DNA of 64,000 nt from Thioclava sp. GXIMD2076 (GTDB lineage Bacteria; Pseudomonadota; Alphaproteobacteria; Rhodobacterales; Rhodobacteraceae): the NCBI RefSeq assembly GCF_037949795.1, contig NZ_CP149934.1:372001-436000 (forward strand), given 5' to 3'. This document shows positions 16,189 through 24,020 of this stretch, in pieces (position 1 is the stretch's first letter; every line of letters begins with the position of its first letter). Made by a program: the position numbers and the translations under genes. The notes beneath the pieces are model-generated. The model saw only the letters and a program-made list of their open reading frames with translations. It did not search any database and was not told the origin of the DNA.

Positions 16189-17031
16189 TCAGCCCAGGGC
16201 CTGCGACACGAGGGCATAGGTTTTCAAATCGGGGTTCGCAGGACGGGCGGCAACCGCCCCTTCCCGCAGCATGGCAACGCCGCCGCCCACATGGGCAAGC
16301 CCCAGCGCTGCTGCATGGTCTTGCAAGGCACGCTCCGGCGCGAAATCGACGCGCAGGAACCGGCCTCGGGTGCGGCAGGCGGCTTCGGACAGAAGCGCGC
16401 GCGCCGCGATATCGTTTTGGGCCAAGATCGGGCCGATCACATATCCGCGCCCGAATGCGCGCAGCATGGCAAAGCCGCCCGCAGTCACAAGAACCTCGCC
16501 CTGAGCGGCAATATCCGTCAGGAGCTTGGCACGATCCATGCCGGTTGCGACACGATCTGCGGCAATCAATTGCGCGAGCTCTTCGGCGCTGGCCTCATGC
16601 ACCGGCTGTTCGGGCGTCTGCGCTACGGCCACGCCTTGATACTGCATGACCTCACCTTGGGCCTTGAAGCCCAGTTTCTGATAAAGCGGCAGACCATCGG
16701 CGGTGGCCACAAGGCGCAGCTCCATCGTGGCCGCACGGTCCAGCAGCGCCTGCATCAGCCTGCGTCCGAGCCCCTGCCCGCGCATGGCTTCATCGACAAT
16801 GATCATGTTGAGTGTGCCGACATCGCCCAACAATGACAGGATCGCAGTGCCCACGACTTTTTCGCCCTGCAGCGCCACAACGCCCTCGGACACACCCAAT
16901 ACCAACGCCCAATCCTCGGGCCGGTGCGGCCACGAGACTGCCTGCGACATCCCATGCGCCTGCGGGATATGCGAAAGCTCCATCGGGGCGATGGCGATCT
17001 GCGCGGTCTCGGTGCTGGAAACGTCGGTCAT
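16189..17031 (-). CDS. two-domain GNAT acetyltransferase (YitH-type C-terminal domain)
   Basis: The 280-residue protein has an N-terminal GNAT domain with the acetyl-CoA loop RGQGLGRR (about residue 80) and a LYQKLGF motif. A second, degenerate acetyltransferase-like domain (about 150-265) contains RGYVIGPILAQN. A paralogue with the same architecture lies at 20847. It is first in the operon with the aminotransferase and hydroxyacid dehydrogenase, and a GAGG ribosome site precedes it. It probably acetylates the amine substrate or an intermediate, but the acceptor is unknown. Confidence 0.75.
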   Translation of the reverse strand: MTDVSSTETAQIAIAPMELSHIPQAHGMSQAVSWPHRPEDWALVLGVSEGVVALQGEKVVGTAILSLLGDVGTLNMIIVDEAMRGQGLGRRLMQALLDRAATMELRLVATADGLPLYQKLGFKAQGEVMQYQGVAVAQTPEQPVHEASAEELAQLIAADRVATGMDRAKLLTDIAAQGEVLVTAGGFAMLRAFGRGYVIGPILAQNDIAARALLSEAACRTRGRFLRVDFAPERALQDHAAALGLAHVGGGVAMLREGAVAARPANPDLKTYALVSQALG

Positions 17032-17102
17032 AGGGGCCTCTTCGGTCTTGTTACCTTCAGGCTAATGCCTGGCAGGCGGCAGTTTCACTTTGTTCACGCA
17101 AT

Positions 17103-17152
17103 CATGCCGCAGGAGTAAAGGAATTCCTGCGGCATGACAGCATTTTATGCTG
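17103..17152. promoter_or_regulatory. near-perfect Lrp-type operator next to a 34-bp inverted repeat
   Basis: CAGCATTTTATGCTG (17138-17152) matches 14 of 15 positions of the Lrp consensus YAGHAWATTWTDCTR. It overlaps the stop codon of the upstream deacetylase gene. Beside it, a 12-bp inverted repeat (17103-17114 with 17125-17136) has arms beginning and ending in CATGCCGCA/TGCGGCATG, the same core found at the other boxes. The element is in the promoter spacer of the acetyltransferase-aminotransferase operon. The hairpin may also act at the 3' end of the deacetylase mRNA. Confidence 0.6.
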
Positions 17153-18251
17153 AACACCTGACGACGAGCGCCAGAACCATGGCATGGGCGGCCTCCAGCT
17201 CGGAGCGCGTCAGATATTCCTCGGGCTTATGCGCGCGGGCAATATCGCCCGGCCCGCAGACGATGGCGGGAATACCCGCCTGCTGGAACAGCCCGGCTTC
17301 GGTGCCGAAGCTGACCGCCCCTTGCGCCTGATGGCCCGAGATCTCCTCGGCCAGCGCCACGAGCGGATCACCCGCATCCAGCGCAAGAGCCGGATAATCC
17401 GACAGGAATTCGGCAGACACGCCTTCGGGGAGATCCGCGCAGATCTCTTCGAGGATCGCGCGCGGCGACACGCCTGCAATCGCCCGTGCCTCGATCTGTG
17501 CCTCGGCCAGATCGGGGATGATATTGACCGCCTGCCCGCCCGCGATCGTGCCAATCTGCACCGAGCTATAGGGCGGCGCAAAACGTGCATCCTGCGGGCC
17601 GGTGGTAAGGTCATGGGCGGTCTCGCAGATCCGTGCCAGCACCGGCACAAGGGTCTGGATGGCATTCACGCCCAGATCAGGGCGCGAGCTATGGCCAGAC
17701 ACACCCCTGGCCACAAGGCGCAGCGCGGCCTTGCCCTTATGCGCCAGCACCGGCACCAGCCCCGTCGGCTCGCCAATGATCGCGGCCTCGGGAAGCGCGC
17801 AAAGCGACGGCAGCGCCGCCAGCAGATGCGGCACTCCCTTGCACCCCGCCTCCTCGTCATAGGAGATCGCGATGTGGATAGGCTTTGCCAGATCAGCCTC
17901 GCCCATGGCGGGGGCCGCCGCCAGCACGGCTGCCACGAACCCCTTCATGTCACAGGCCCCGCGCCCGATCAGGCGCTGGCCTTCATGGCGCAGGACAAAG
18001 GGATCGGCGAGCCATTCCGGCTCACCCGCAGGCACCACATCGATATGGCCCGAGAGCACGATCCCCGCCACGTCCCGCGGTCCGAAGCTGGCGAAAAGGT
18101 TCGACCGGTCCCCTTCGGGACCGGTCAGGATATCGACCTGCGCACCAAACCCGCGCAGATAAGTGGCAATATCCTCGAGAACCGCGCCATTAGGCGTCCC
18201 GACCACGGTCGGAAACCCAACGAGCCGAGCGAGGAGATCTTCGGGGCTCAT
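17145..18251 (-). CDS. M20 family deacetylase/amidohydrolase (acetylornithine deacetylase ArgE-like)
   Basis: The 368-residue metallohydrolase has the M20 di-zinc motifs: LSGHIDVVPAGE, GACDMKGFVA and the catalytic YDEEAGCKG. The C-terminal metal His lies in the CGPGDIARAHKPEEY region. An internal dimerisation domain (about 170-280) is present. It overlaps the cupin gene by 4 bp (ATGA). The family removes N-acyl groups from amino acids such as N-acetylornithine. In this context it probably hydrolyses an N-acyl amino acid or diamine entering through the importer, rather than acting in arginine biosynthesis. Confidence 0.8.
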   Translation of the reverse strand: MSPEDLLARLVGFPTVVGTPNGAVLEDIATYLRGFGAQVDILTGPEGDRSNLFASFGPRDVAGIVLSGHIDVVPAGEPEWLADPFVLRHEGQRLIGRGACDMKGFVAAVLAAAPAMGEADLAKPIHIAISYDEEAGCKGVPHLLAALPSLCALPEAAIIGEPTGLVPVLAHKGKAALRLVARGVSGHSSRPDLGVNAIQTLVPVLARICETAHDLTTGPQDARFAPPYSSVQIGTIAGGQAVNIIPDLAEAQIEARAIAGVSPRAILEEICADLPEGVSAEFLSDYPALALDAGDPLVALAEEISGHQAQGAVSFGTEAGLFQQAGIPAIVCGPGDIARAHKPEEYLTRSELEAAHAMVLALVVRCSA

Positions 18252-18616
18252 GAGGCGATCACAAAGATTTTCTTCACGGTTTCAACGGTATGCCAGGTGC
18301 CTACAAAACCGGGCTTCATGATGAAACTATCACCTGCGACAAATTCATGCGCCGCGCCACCCTCTTCGGAGATGATGCAGCGACCCGCGAGGATATGGCA
18401 GAATTCAAATGTCTCGCCCTTCATCGATACCGTTTTACCGGGAGTCGCTTCCCAGATGCCGGTGCGGATCTTGCCCCATTTGGCCGCCTCCGCCATAGCG
18501 GTGTCCAACTCCCATGTCTTATAGGCGGGCGCACCTTCGATCAAGCGCTCGGGAGCGGCCACGTCCTCGCGCGGGCAGAACTGGGGGGAGGTCTCGACGG
18601 GGATAAGAAGCGACAT
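18248..18616 (-). CDS. small cupin (DUF861/cupin_3-like)
   Basis: The 122-residue single-domain beta-barrel has a GIWEATPGKTVS strand and FEFCHILAGRCIISEEGG followed by FVAGDSFIMKPGFVGTWHT, the two conserved cupin_3 motifs. This subgroup accompanies amine and ureide catabolic genes and often has no assigned reaction. The ATG at 18616 has AAAGGG upstream, and longer upstream readings lack a ribosome site. It is the first gene of a two-gene operon with the deacetylase and is divergent from the second HAD gene. Confidence 0.75.
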   Translation of the reverse strand: MSLLIPVETSPQFCPREDVAAPERLIEGAPAYKTWELDTAMAEAAKWGKIRTGIWEATPGKTVSMKGETFEFCHILAGRCIISEEGGAAHEFVAGDSFIMKPGFVGTWHTVETVKKIFVIAS

Positions 18617-18822
18617 GTAAGGCCCTTTCAAGGCAAGTGAGAGTGACCCTTTTATGCCCCTGCCGGTGCGGGACGTGCCGTCAAAAGCGTGTCCGGCACC
18701 GCAGGCCCTGCCGAACTCGCGCCCCGAAACGGTATTTCCTGCGCCTGATCGCGCAGATGCGGCAGCACCCGTGCGCGCAACGGGTTCAGGCTGGGGCCAC
18801 ACGAGAGATCCCGGAGATACAC
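18617..18822. promoter_or_regulatory. divergent promoter spacer, cupin versus HAD genes
   Basis: The 206-bp spacer must carry both promoters. TTTTATGC at 18650-18657 repeats the core of the best Lrp box (17142-17149), but flanks match poorly (10 of 15). An inverted repeat GTGCCG...CGGCAC and CTGCGC-N6-GCGCAG are also present. No convincing -10/-35 pair can be assigned by eye. Confidence 0.3.
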
Positions 18823-19488
18823 ATGACCTTCCGCCCGAAATTCATCACCTTCGACTGCCACGGCACGATGATCCACTTCGACATGGCAGGTGCGGCCCGC
18901 CACCATTACGGTGCCCAGCTCTCCGAGCCAGCGATGGAAAAGTTCATCCGTGATTTCTCGGCCTATCGTCTGGACGAGGTTCTGGGCGCATGGAAACCCT
19001 ATGCGGAGATCGTCCATAACGCGGTCGAGCGCACCTGCAAACGCAACGGGATCACCTTCGATCCGGCGGTGGCCGCAGACATTTATGCGCGCGTGCCGAC
19101 CTGGGGCCCGCATGCCGATGTGCCCGCAGGGCTTGCCCGTATCGCGCCGCATATCCCGCTGGTGGCGCTGACCAATTCGATGAACGAACAGATCCCGCAT
19201 AATATCGCCAAGCTCGGCGCGCCCATCGCGCATGTGTTTACCGCCGAGAGCGCAGGCGCCTACAAGCCGCAGATGCGGCCCTTCGAATATATGCTCGACG
19301 AGCTGGGCTGCGGGCCGGAAGATATCCTGCATGTGTCCTCAAGTTTCCGCTATGACCTGATGACTGCCCATGACATGGGGATCAAAAATAAGGTCTGGGT
19401 CAACCGCGCCCATGAACCCGCCAACCCGTATTACGGCTATACCGAGGTCAAAGACATTTCCGGTCTGGCCGAAGTCGTCGGTCTGTAA
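18823..19488 (+). CDS. HAD-superfamily hydrolase, haloacid dehalogenase type II-like
   Basis: The 221-residue protein has the nucleophile motif FDCHGTMIHFD, motif II LTNSMNEQI, motif III Lys in AYKPQMRPFEYM, and HVSSSFRYDLMTAHDMG in the motif IV region. The SSSxxxD arrangement is nearer to true type II haloacid dehalogenases than in the 12883 protein but lacks the Asn. It is followed after 22 nt by a PuuB-like oxidoreductase, with which it forms an operon. The reaction is unknown. Phosphatase or dehalogenase activity on a pathway intermediate is possible. Confidence 0.7.
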   Translation: MTFRPKFITFDCHGTMIHFDMAGAARHHYGAQLSEPAMEKFIRDFSAYRLDEVLGAWKPYAEIVHNAVERTCKRNGITFDPAVAADIYARVPTWGPHADVPAGLARIAPHIPLVALTNSMNEQIPHNIAKLGAPIAHVFTAESAGAYKPQMRPFEYMLDELGCGPEDILHVSSSFRYDLMTAHDMGIKNKVWVNRAHEPANPYYGYTEVKDISGLAEVVGL

Positions 19489-19510
19489 AAGGGTGCGAAG
19501 GGGAAGAGAG

Positions 19511-20800
19511 ATGGAATATAAATCCTATTGGCACGAAACCTCGACCCCTTTCGCCCATGGCGAACAGGGGCCTGCCGAGGGGCAGTTCGATGTGGTCGTC
19601 ATCGGTGGTGGCTTCACGGGGCTCAACGCTGCGCGCAAACTGGCGAAATCCGGCGTCTCGGTGGCGCTTCTGGAAGCCTCGCATGTGGGCGCGGGCGGAT
19701 CGGGGCGCAATGGCGGGCATCTCAATAACGGGATCGCCCATGGCTATGCGGATGCCAAAGCGCATCTGGGCGCGGATCAGGCCCATCGGCTTTACAAAGC
19801 CTATGACCGCTCGATCGATATGATCGAGGATCTGGTGGCCGAGGAAGGCATCGATTGCAGCTTCCGTCGCTGCGGTAAGCTGAAACTGGCCTCCAAAGAA
19901 AGCCATGTGGCGGGACTGCGGGCGAATTTCGAACTGATCCACCGCGAGGTGGACCCCGAGACCCGCTGGATCGACCGCGCAGGTCTGAAAGACGAGGTTG
20001 GCTCTGAACAATTCCACGGCGGGATGGTCTACGAAAAGACCGCCATGATGCATATGGGACGCTATGTGAACGGGCTGGCCGAGGCTGCCCATAAGCATGG
20101 CGCGAAAATCTGGGAAGCCACGCCCATGACCGCCCGTCGCAAGACCGCCAATGGCTGGGAGATCACCACACCGCGCGGCACGCTACAGGCCAACCGGATG
20201 ATCGTGGCGACCGGCGCCTATGCGGGGGCCGCGCCCGAAGCGCCGCTGTCTTTCTTCCGCCGCCGGATCATCTCGGTGGGCTCCTTCATCATCGCGACCC
20301 GTCCGCTGACGCCCGAGGAAGTGGCCCGCACCGTGCCTGGCAACCGGACCTTTGTCACCTCGATGAATATCGGGAACTATTTCCGCCTCTCGCCCGATAA
20401 CCGGCTGATTTTCGGGGGCCGTGCGCGGTTCTCGGCGACCTCCGATCAGGCATCGGATGCGAAATCGGGCGAGATCCTGCGCGCCTCGATGGCCAAGATC
20501 TTCCCGCATCTGGCCGATATCGAGATCGATTATTGCTGGGGCGGGCTCGTGGGCATGACCAAGGACCGCTATCCCCGCGCAGGCGAAACCGATGGCATGA
20601 TCTACGGCATGGGCTATTCGGGCCATGGTGCGCAGATGTCCACGCTGATCGGTCAGGCGCTGGCCGATATGGCAATGGGCGTGAAGGACACGAACCCGCT
20701 TGCCGGGCTCGACTGGCCGACCATCCCCCTGCATAGCGGCAAGCCGTGGTTCCTGCCACTGGTCGGGATGTATTTCAGCCTCAAGGACAAGATCTCGTAA
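19511..20800 (+). CDS. FAD-dependent amine oxidoreductase (gamma-glutamylputrescine oxidase PuuB-like)
   Basis: The 429-residue protein opens with YWHETSTPF and the FAD motif VVVIGGGFTGLNAARKLAKSG, then HVGAGGSGRNGGHLNNG. These are hallmarks of PuuB-type oxidoreductases that oxidise gamma-glutamylputrescine or related secondary amines. The C-terminal GYSGHGAQMS flavin motif is intact. The ATG at 19511 follows AAGGGGAAG. It belongs to the operon with the HAD gene and ends at a strong terminator. No glutamylputrescine ligase (PuuA) is in the window, so the substrate may be another N-alkylated amine. Confidence 0.82.
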   Translation: MEYKSYWHETSTPFAHGEQGPAEGQFDVVVIGGGFTGLNAARKLAKSGVSVALLEASHVGAGGSGRNGGHLNNGIAHGYADAKAHLGADQAHRLYKAYDRSIDMIEDLVAEEGIDCSFRRCGKLKLASKESHVAGLRANFELIHREVDPETRWIDRAGLKDEVGSEQFHGGMVYEKTAMMHMGRYVNGLAEAAHKHGAKIWEATPMTARRKTANGWEITTPRGTLQANRMIVATGAYAGAAPEAPLSFFRRRIISVGSFIIATRPLTPEEVARTVPGNRTFVTSMNIGNYFRLSPDNRLIFGGRARFSATSDQASDAKSGEILRASMAKIFPHLADIEIDYCWGGLVGMTKDRYPRAGETDGMIYGMGYSGHGAQMSTLIGQALADMAMGVKDTNPLAGLDWPTIPLHSGKPWFLPLVGMYFSLKDKIS

Positions 20801-20801
20801 G

Positions 20802-20826
20802 AAAGGGGGGCATTGCCCCCCTTTTT
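20802..20826. terminator. bidirectional intrinsic terminator
   Basis: AAAGGGGGGC pairs with GCCCCCCTTT around a 3-nt loop, with T5 on the plus side and an A-run on the other. It serves the convergent oxidoreductase and acetyltransferase genes. Confidence 0.88.
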
Positions 20827-20846
20827 CATTCCGGTAGTGCGGGGTA

Positions 20847-21815
20847 TCAGCCCAGTGAATGCGCCGACAGACCCCAGACTTGGATACCCTCCTGCGGGCG
20901 CCGCATCCGGCCATTCCGCATCTCGGTCACCGTATCATAGACCCCCATTCCCGCCGAGGCGAGGAAGGCCGCGAAGTGCTCGTTCTCGACAGGCGTATCA
21001 AGCCGTGTGAACCGACCCTCATTGGCCTTGATGAGTGGCGCGGCAAGCTGCATCGCAATCCGCTCGTCACCGGCCACCAATGGCCCGATGACACTCCCTT
21101 TGCCGAAGTCGCGGCTGAGCGCATAGCCGATGATCTTCCCGTCGCGCAGCGCGACCACACCCTGTGACATGTTCAGCAAAAGATCGAGCATCTCGCGGCG
21201 CGGCGCCCCATACCCCACCGCATCGAGCGCATGGACCTCGCCGAGATCACCGGGCGCCAACGGTCGGATCTCGACCCCTGAAACCGGCGAGGGCTGCCGG
21301 ATCGGGCGTGCGACGCCCTGATGCTGCCAGATCGTCCCGACCGGCACGAAACCGGCATATTCATAGAGCCTATAGGCGGCGCGGGTGGCCGAAAGCCGCA
21401 GATCGCGCCCCTCGCAATCACGCATGATGCGCCGCAACAGCCGCGCGCCGGTGCCATAGCTCTGCAGTCGCGGCGTCGTTACCATCATGCCAAACATGGC
21501 ATAATCGTCCCCAACCGGAAAATACATGGCCGAGCCCAGCGGACGGCCGATCTCGTCCATCGCCAGATAACCGCGCCCCAGCGCCAGAAAGACCTCGAGA
21601 TCGCGCGCCCGATGCGGCCAGAAGACCGAAACCGTCAGCTCGTGCATCGCCAATAGATGTTCGGGCGCGATCTCGACAATCTGCGCTTTGTAACTGTCGA
21701 TCTGCATATAATTTTCATCGGTCGTCTGCGCACGCGCCATGAAATCAAGATAGCGCGCACGGGCACCTTGAGGCATCGCATCGGAACACGGACCAATCGC
21801 AATATTTCGGCTCAT
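20847..21815 (-). CDS. two-domain GNAT acetyltransferase, paralogue of the 16189 gene
   Basis: The 322-residue protein has the same two-domain layout as the 16189 product. The shared FWPHR/SWPHR segment near the N-terminus is followed by an acetyl-CoA loop YGTGARLLRR, a LYEYAGFVPVG motif and a second domain with KGSVIGPLVAGD. The start at 21815 has AAAGG upstream. An internal start such as the Met at about residue 36 cannot be excluded. It is alone at the end of the catabolic region. The acceptor is unknown. Confidence 0.72.
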   Translation of the reverse strand: MSRNIAIGPCSDAMPQGARARYLDFMARAQTTDENYMQIDSYKAQIVEIAPEHLLAMHELTVSVFWPHRARDLEVFLALGRGYLAMDEIGRPLGSAMYFPVGDDYAMFGMMVTTPRLQSYGTGARLLRRIMRDCEGRDLRLSATRAAYRLYEYAGFVPVGTIWQHQGVARPIRQPSPVSGVEIRPLAPGDLGEVHALDAVGYGAPRREMLDLLLNMSQGVVALRDGKIIGYALSRDFGKGSVIGPLVAGDERIAMQLAAPLIKANEGRFTRLDTPVENEHFAAFLASAGMGVYDTVTEMRNGRMRRPQEGIQVWGLSAHSLG

Positions 21816-21970
21816 GCACCTTTCCCATCACTAGACCGTAATCAGATATAATAGAAATATCGGAGGGATTTATACCGTATCTCGCGGGCAGTTGATAGAT
21901 TCTGCTGCAGCCCCATCGAAAACATGCAGGTTTTGGCACCATTTCCACCAGAGTGGCACGTCAATAGCAA

Positions 21971-21995
21971 AGGCGCCTCCCAAAAGGAGACGCCT
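21971..21995 (-). terminator. probable terminator of the inositol operon
   Basis: AGGCGCCTCC and GGAGACGCCT form a 10-bp stem with one mismatch and loop CAAAA, located 44 nt beyond the iolD stop codon. The T-run on the minus strand is weak, so efficiency is uncertain. Confidence 0.5.
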
Positions 21996-22038
21996 GCAAC
22001 TTTTCTGGCCAGTTCGAGAACCGCTTCAGTTTATCCGC

Positions 22039-23901
22039 TTAGTTCACGAGCCGTTGTTTGGCGGTATTTTCGAGGTAGCGCTGGTAGGCTGCGGGGCGGT
22101 TCGGGGCGTGGCCTGTGGCGGGGACGGCGACGTCCCAGAAATGGCCTGCCTCGCCGGCCGTGGTTTCGATACCGGTGCCGGGGAAGTCTTTCGCGGTGGT
22201 GTCGATCACGATGACGGTGGGGATATCGCGCGTGCGGGCGGCCGCCAGCTGCGCTTCCAGATCCTTGATATCTTTCGCCTTCACCGCATGGGCGCCCATC
22301 GAGGCCGCATGCATCACATAATCGATCTGCGGCTGCGCCTCGATATTGCAGTTCACATACATGTTGTTGAACGGGTTGCCGCCACAGCCCAGCGTCTGCA
22401 GCCGGTTGATGCAGCCATAGCCCGCATTATCGGTCAGCACCACGGTGAAGGGGATGCGGCGCATGACGGCAGTGGCCAGCTCGGAATTGGCCAGCATATA
22501 GGAGCCATCGCCCACAAAGCAGATCACCTCGCGGTCGGGGTTCGCGAGCTTCAGCCCCATCCCGCCCGCGACCTCGTAGCCCATGCAGCTATAGCCGTAT
22601 TCCATGTGATAGCCGCCTTGAGTGGGCTGCCAGAGGAGCTTCAGCGCGCCCGGCATGGTGCCAGCGGCACACATCACAACGGCCTCGGGGGCCGCGCGCT
22701 GCACCGCGCCGATCACCTCCGCATCGAGCGGCAGCTCGCCCGCGCCCCGCTCCTCCGAGCGGTCGCGGCAGTGATGGGTCACGGCCTTCAGCCAATCCTC
22801 GCGCGCGCCCTGATCGGCATCCTCGGCGCGGTAGGCGCCGAGGCCTTCGGTCAGCGCTTCGAGCGCCACTTTCGCATCGGCCATCAGGGGCTCGGCGCCG
22901 TGCTTCATGGCATCATAAGCGGCCACGTTGATCGAGAGGAGTTTCGCTTGCGGGTTCGCAAAGAGCGTGCGCGAGCCGGTGGTGAAGTCCTGCAGGCGCG
23001 TGCCCACACCGATCACCAGATCGGCGCGCTGGCTTGCGGCATTGGCCGCCGCCGAGCCGTCGACGCCGCTCGCCCCGAAGTTCATCGGGTGGAATTGCGA
23101 GAGCGCCGATTTGCCCGCCTGCGTCTCGACCACGGGGATGTTGTGGCGGCTGGCGAATTCGGCCAGCGTGGCCTCGGCCTGCGAGTAGATCACCCCGCCA
23201 CCGGCCACGATCACCGGGGCCTTGGCCGCACGGATCATCGCGATGGCCTGCTCCAGCTCGCGCGCATCGGGCGCGGGGCGGCGGATATGCCAGGTGCGGG
23301 GCGTGAAGAACGCTTCGGGGTAATCGAAGGCTTCCGATTGCACATCCTGACAGAAGGCCAGCGTGACAGGGCCTGCCGAGGCAGGATCGGTCATCGTGGC
23401 CAATGCGCGGGGCAGCGCCGTCAGGAGATGCTCGGGCCGCGTGATCCGGTCATAATAGCGCGAGACAGGGCGCAGGCAGTCATTGGCCGAGATCGTGCCA
23501 TCCTCGAAGCCCTCGACCTGCTGGAGCACCGGATCGGGGCGGCGATTGGCGAAGACATCGCCCGGGATCAGAAGGATCGGCAGACGGTTCACATGCGCCA
23601 GCGCCGCCGCGGTGACGAGGTTCGTCGAGCCCGGCCCGATCGAGGAGGTCACCGCATGCGCGCGGGTGCGGCCCATGCCCTTGGTATAGGCCAGACCCGC
23701 ATGCGCCATGGTCTGCTCGTTCTGGCCGCGCCAGGTCGGGAAGGCCTCGCCGATCTCCTCGAGCGCCTGACCCAGACCCGCCACATTGCCATGGCCGAAG
23801 ATCGCCCAGATCCCCTCGATATACCGTTCGCCCTCGGGCGTCAGCTGAACGCTCAGCCATTTTACCATGGCCTGTGCGGCCGTCATGCGGATCGTGCCCA
23901 T
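22039..23901 (-). CDS. iolD: 3D-(3,5/4)-trihydroxycyclohexane-1,2-dione hydrolase IolD
   Basis: The 620-residue thiamine-diphosphate enzyme hydrolyses the diketo intermediate of myo-inositol breakdown to 5-deoxyglucuronate. It shows the family N-terminus (TIRMTAAQAMVKWLSVQ), HAGLAYTKGMGRTRAHA, and the TPP/Mg site GDGSYMLANSEL with the Asn in LTDNAGYGCI. Length matches the family. AAAGGAAG precedes the ATG. It is the last gene of the ten-gene minus-strand operon that starts with the sugar-binding protein. Confidence 0.93.
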   Translation of the reverse strand: MGTIRMTAAQAMVKWLSVQLTPEGERYIEGIWAIFGHGNVAGLGQALEEIGEAFPTWRGQNEQTMAHAGLAYTKGMGRTRAHAVTSSIGPGSTNLVTAAALAHVNRLPILLIPGDVFANRRPDPVLQQVEGFEDGTISANDCLRPVSRYYDRITRPEHLLTALPRALATMTDPASAGPVTLAFCQDVQSEAFDYPEAFFTPRTWHIRRPAPDARELEQAIAMIRAAKAPVIVAGGGVIYSQAEATLAEFASRHNIPVVETQAGKSALSQFHPMNFGASGVDGSAAANAASQRADLVIGVGTRLQDFTTGSRTLFANPQAKLLSINVAAYDAMKHGAEPLMADAKVALEALTEGLGAYRAEDADQGAREDWLKAVTHHCRDRSEERGAGELPLDAEVIGAVQRAAPEAVVMCAAGTMPGALKLLWQPTQGGYHMEYGYSCMGYEVAGGMGLKLANPDREVICFVGDGSYMLANSELATAVMRRIPFTVVLTDNAGYGCINRLQTLGCGGNPFNNMYVNCNIEAQPQIDYVMHAASMGAHAVKAKDIKDLEAQLAAARTRDIPTVIVIDTTAKDFPGTGIETTAGEAGHFWDVAVPATGHAPNRPAAYQRYLENTAKQRLVN

Positions 23902-23970
23902 ACTCTTCTTCCTTTGTTATACGCCCCGCCCTGTGGGGGGCCGCGCCCTTGGCGGCATCGAGCCACCTGC

Positions 23971-24009
23971 GGGCGCGCATCGCGGGCTGCGCCCGCGATG
24001 GGGCGCGCC
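23971..24009. repeat. intercistronic palindrome between iolC and iolD
   Basis: CATCGCGGGC-TGC-GCCCGCGATG is a perfect 10-bp stem, extended by GGCGCG/CGCGCC across a GGG bulge. It lies in the 119-bp iolC-iolD spacer and resembles a REP-type stabilising or processing element. Confidence 0.6.
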
Positions 24010-24020
24010 GGTCCTTTCGA

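Noticed and set aside
1427..18616. Ectoine/hydroxyectoine degradation cluster
   Set aside because: An AsnC/Lrp regulator, GabD-like enzyme, aminotransferase and deacetylase fit superficially, but the ectoine hydrolase (DoeA/EutD) and the EutABC enzymes are absent and the importer is not of the ectoine TRAP/ABC type.
12883..19488. Haloacid degradation as the role of the region
   Set aside because: The HAD proteins lack some residues of true haloacid dehalogenases and the rest of the genes handle amines.
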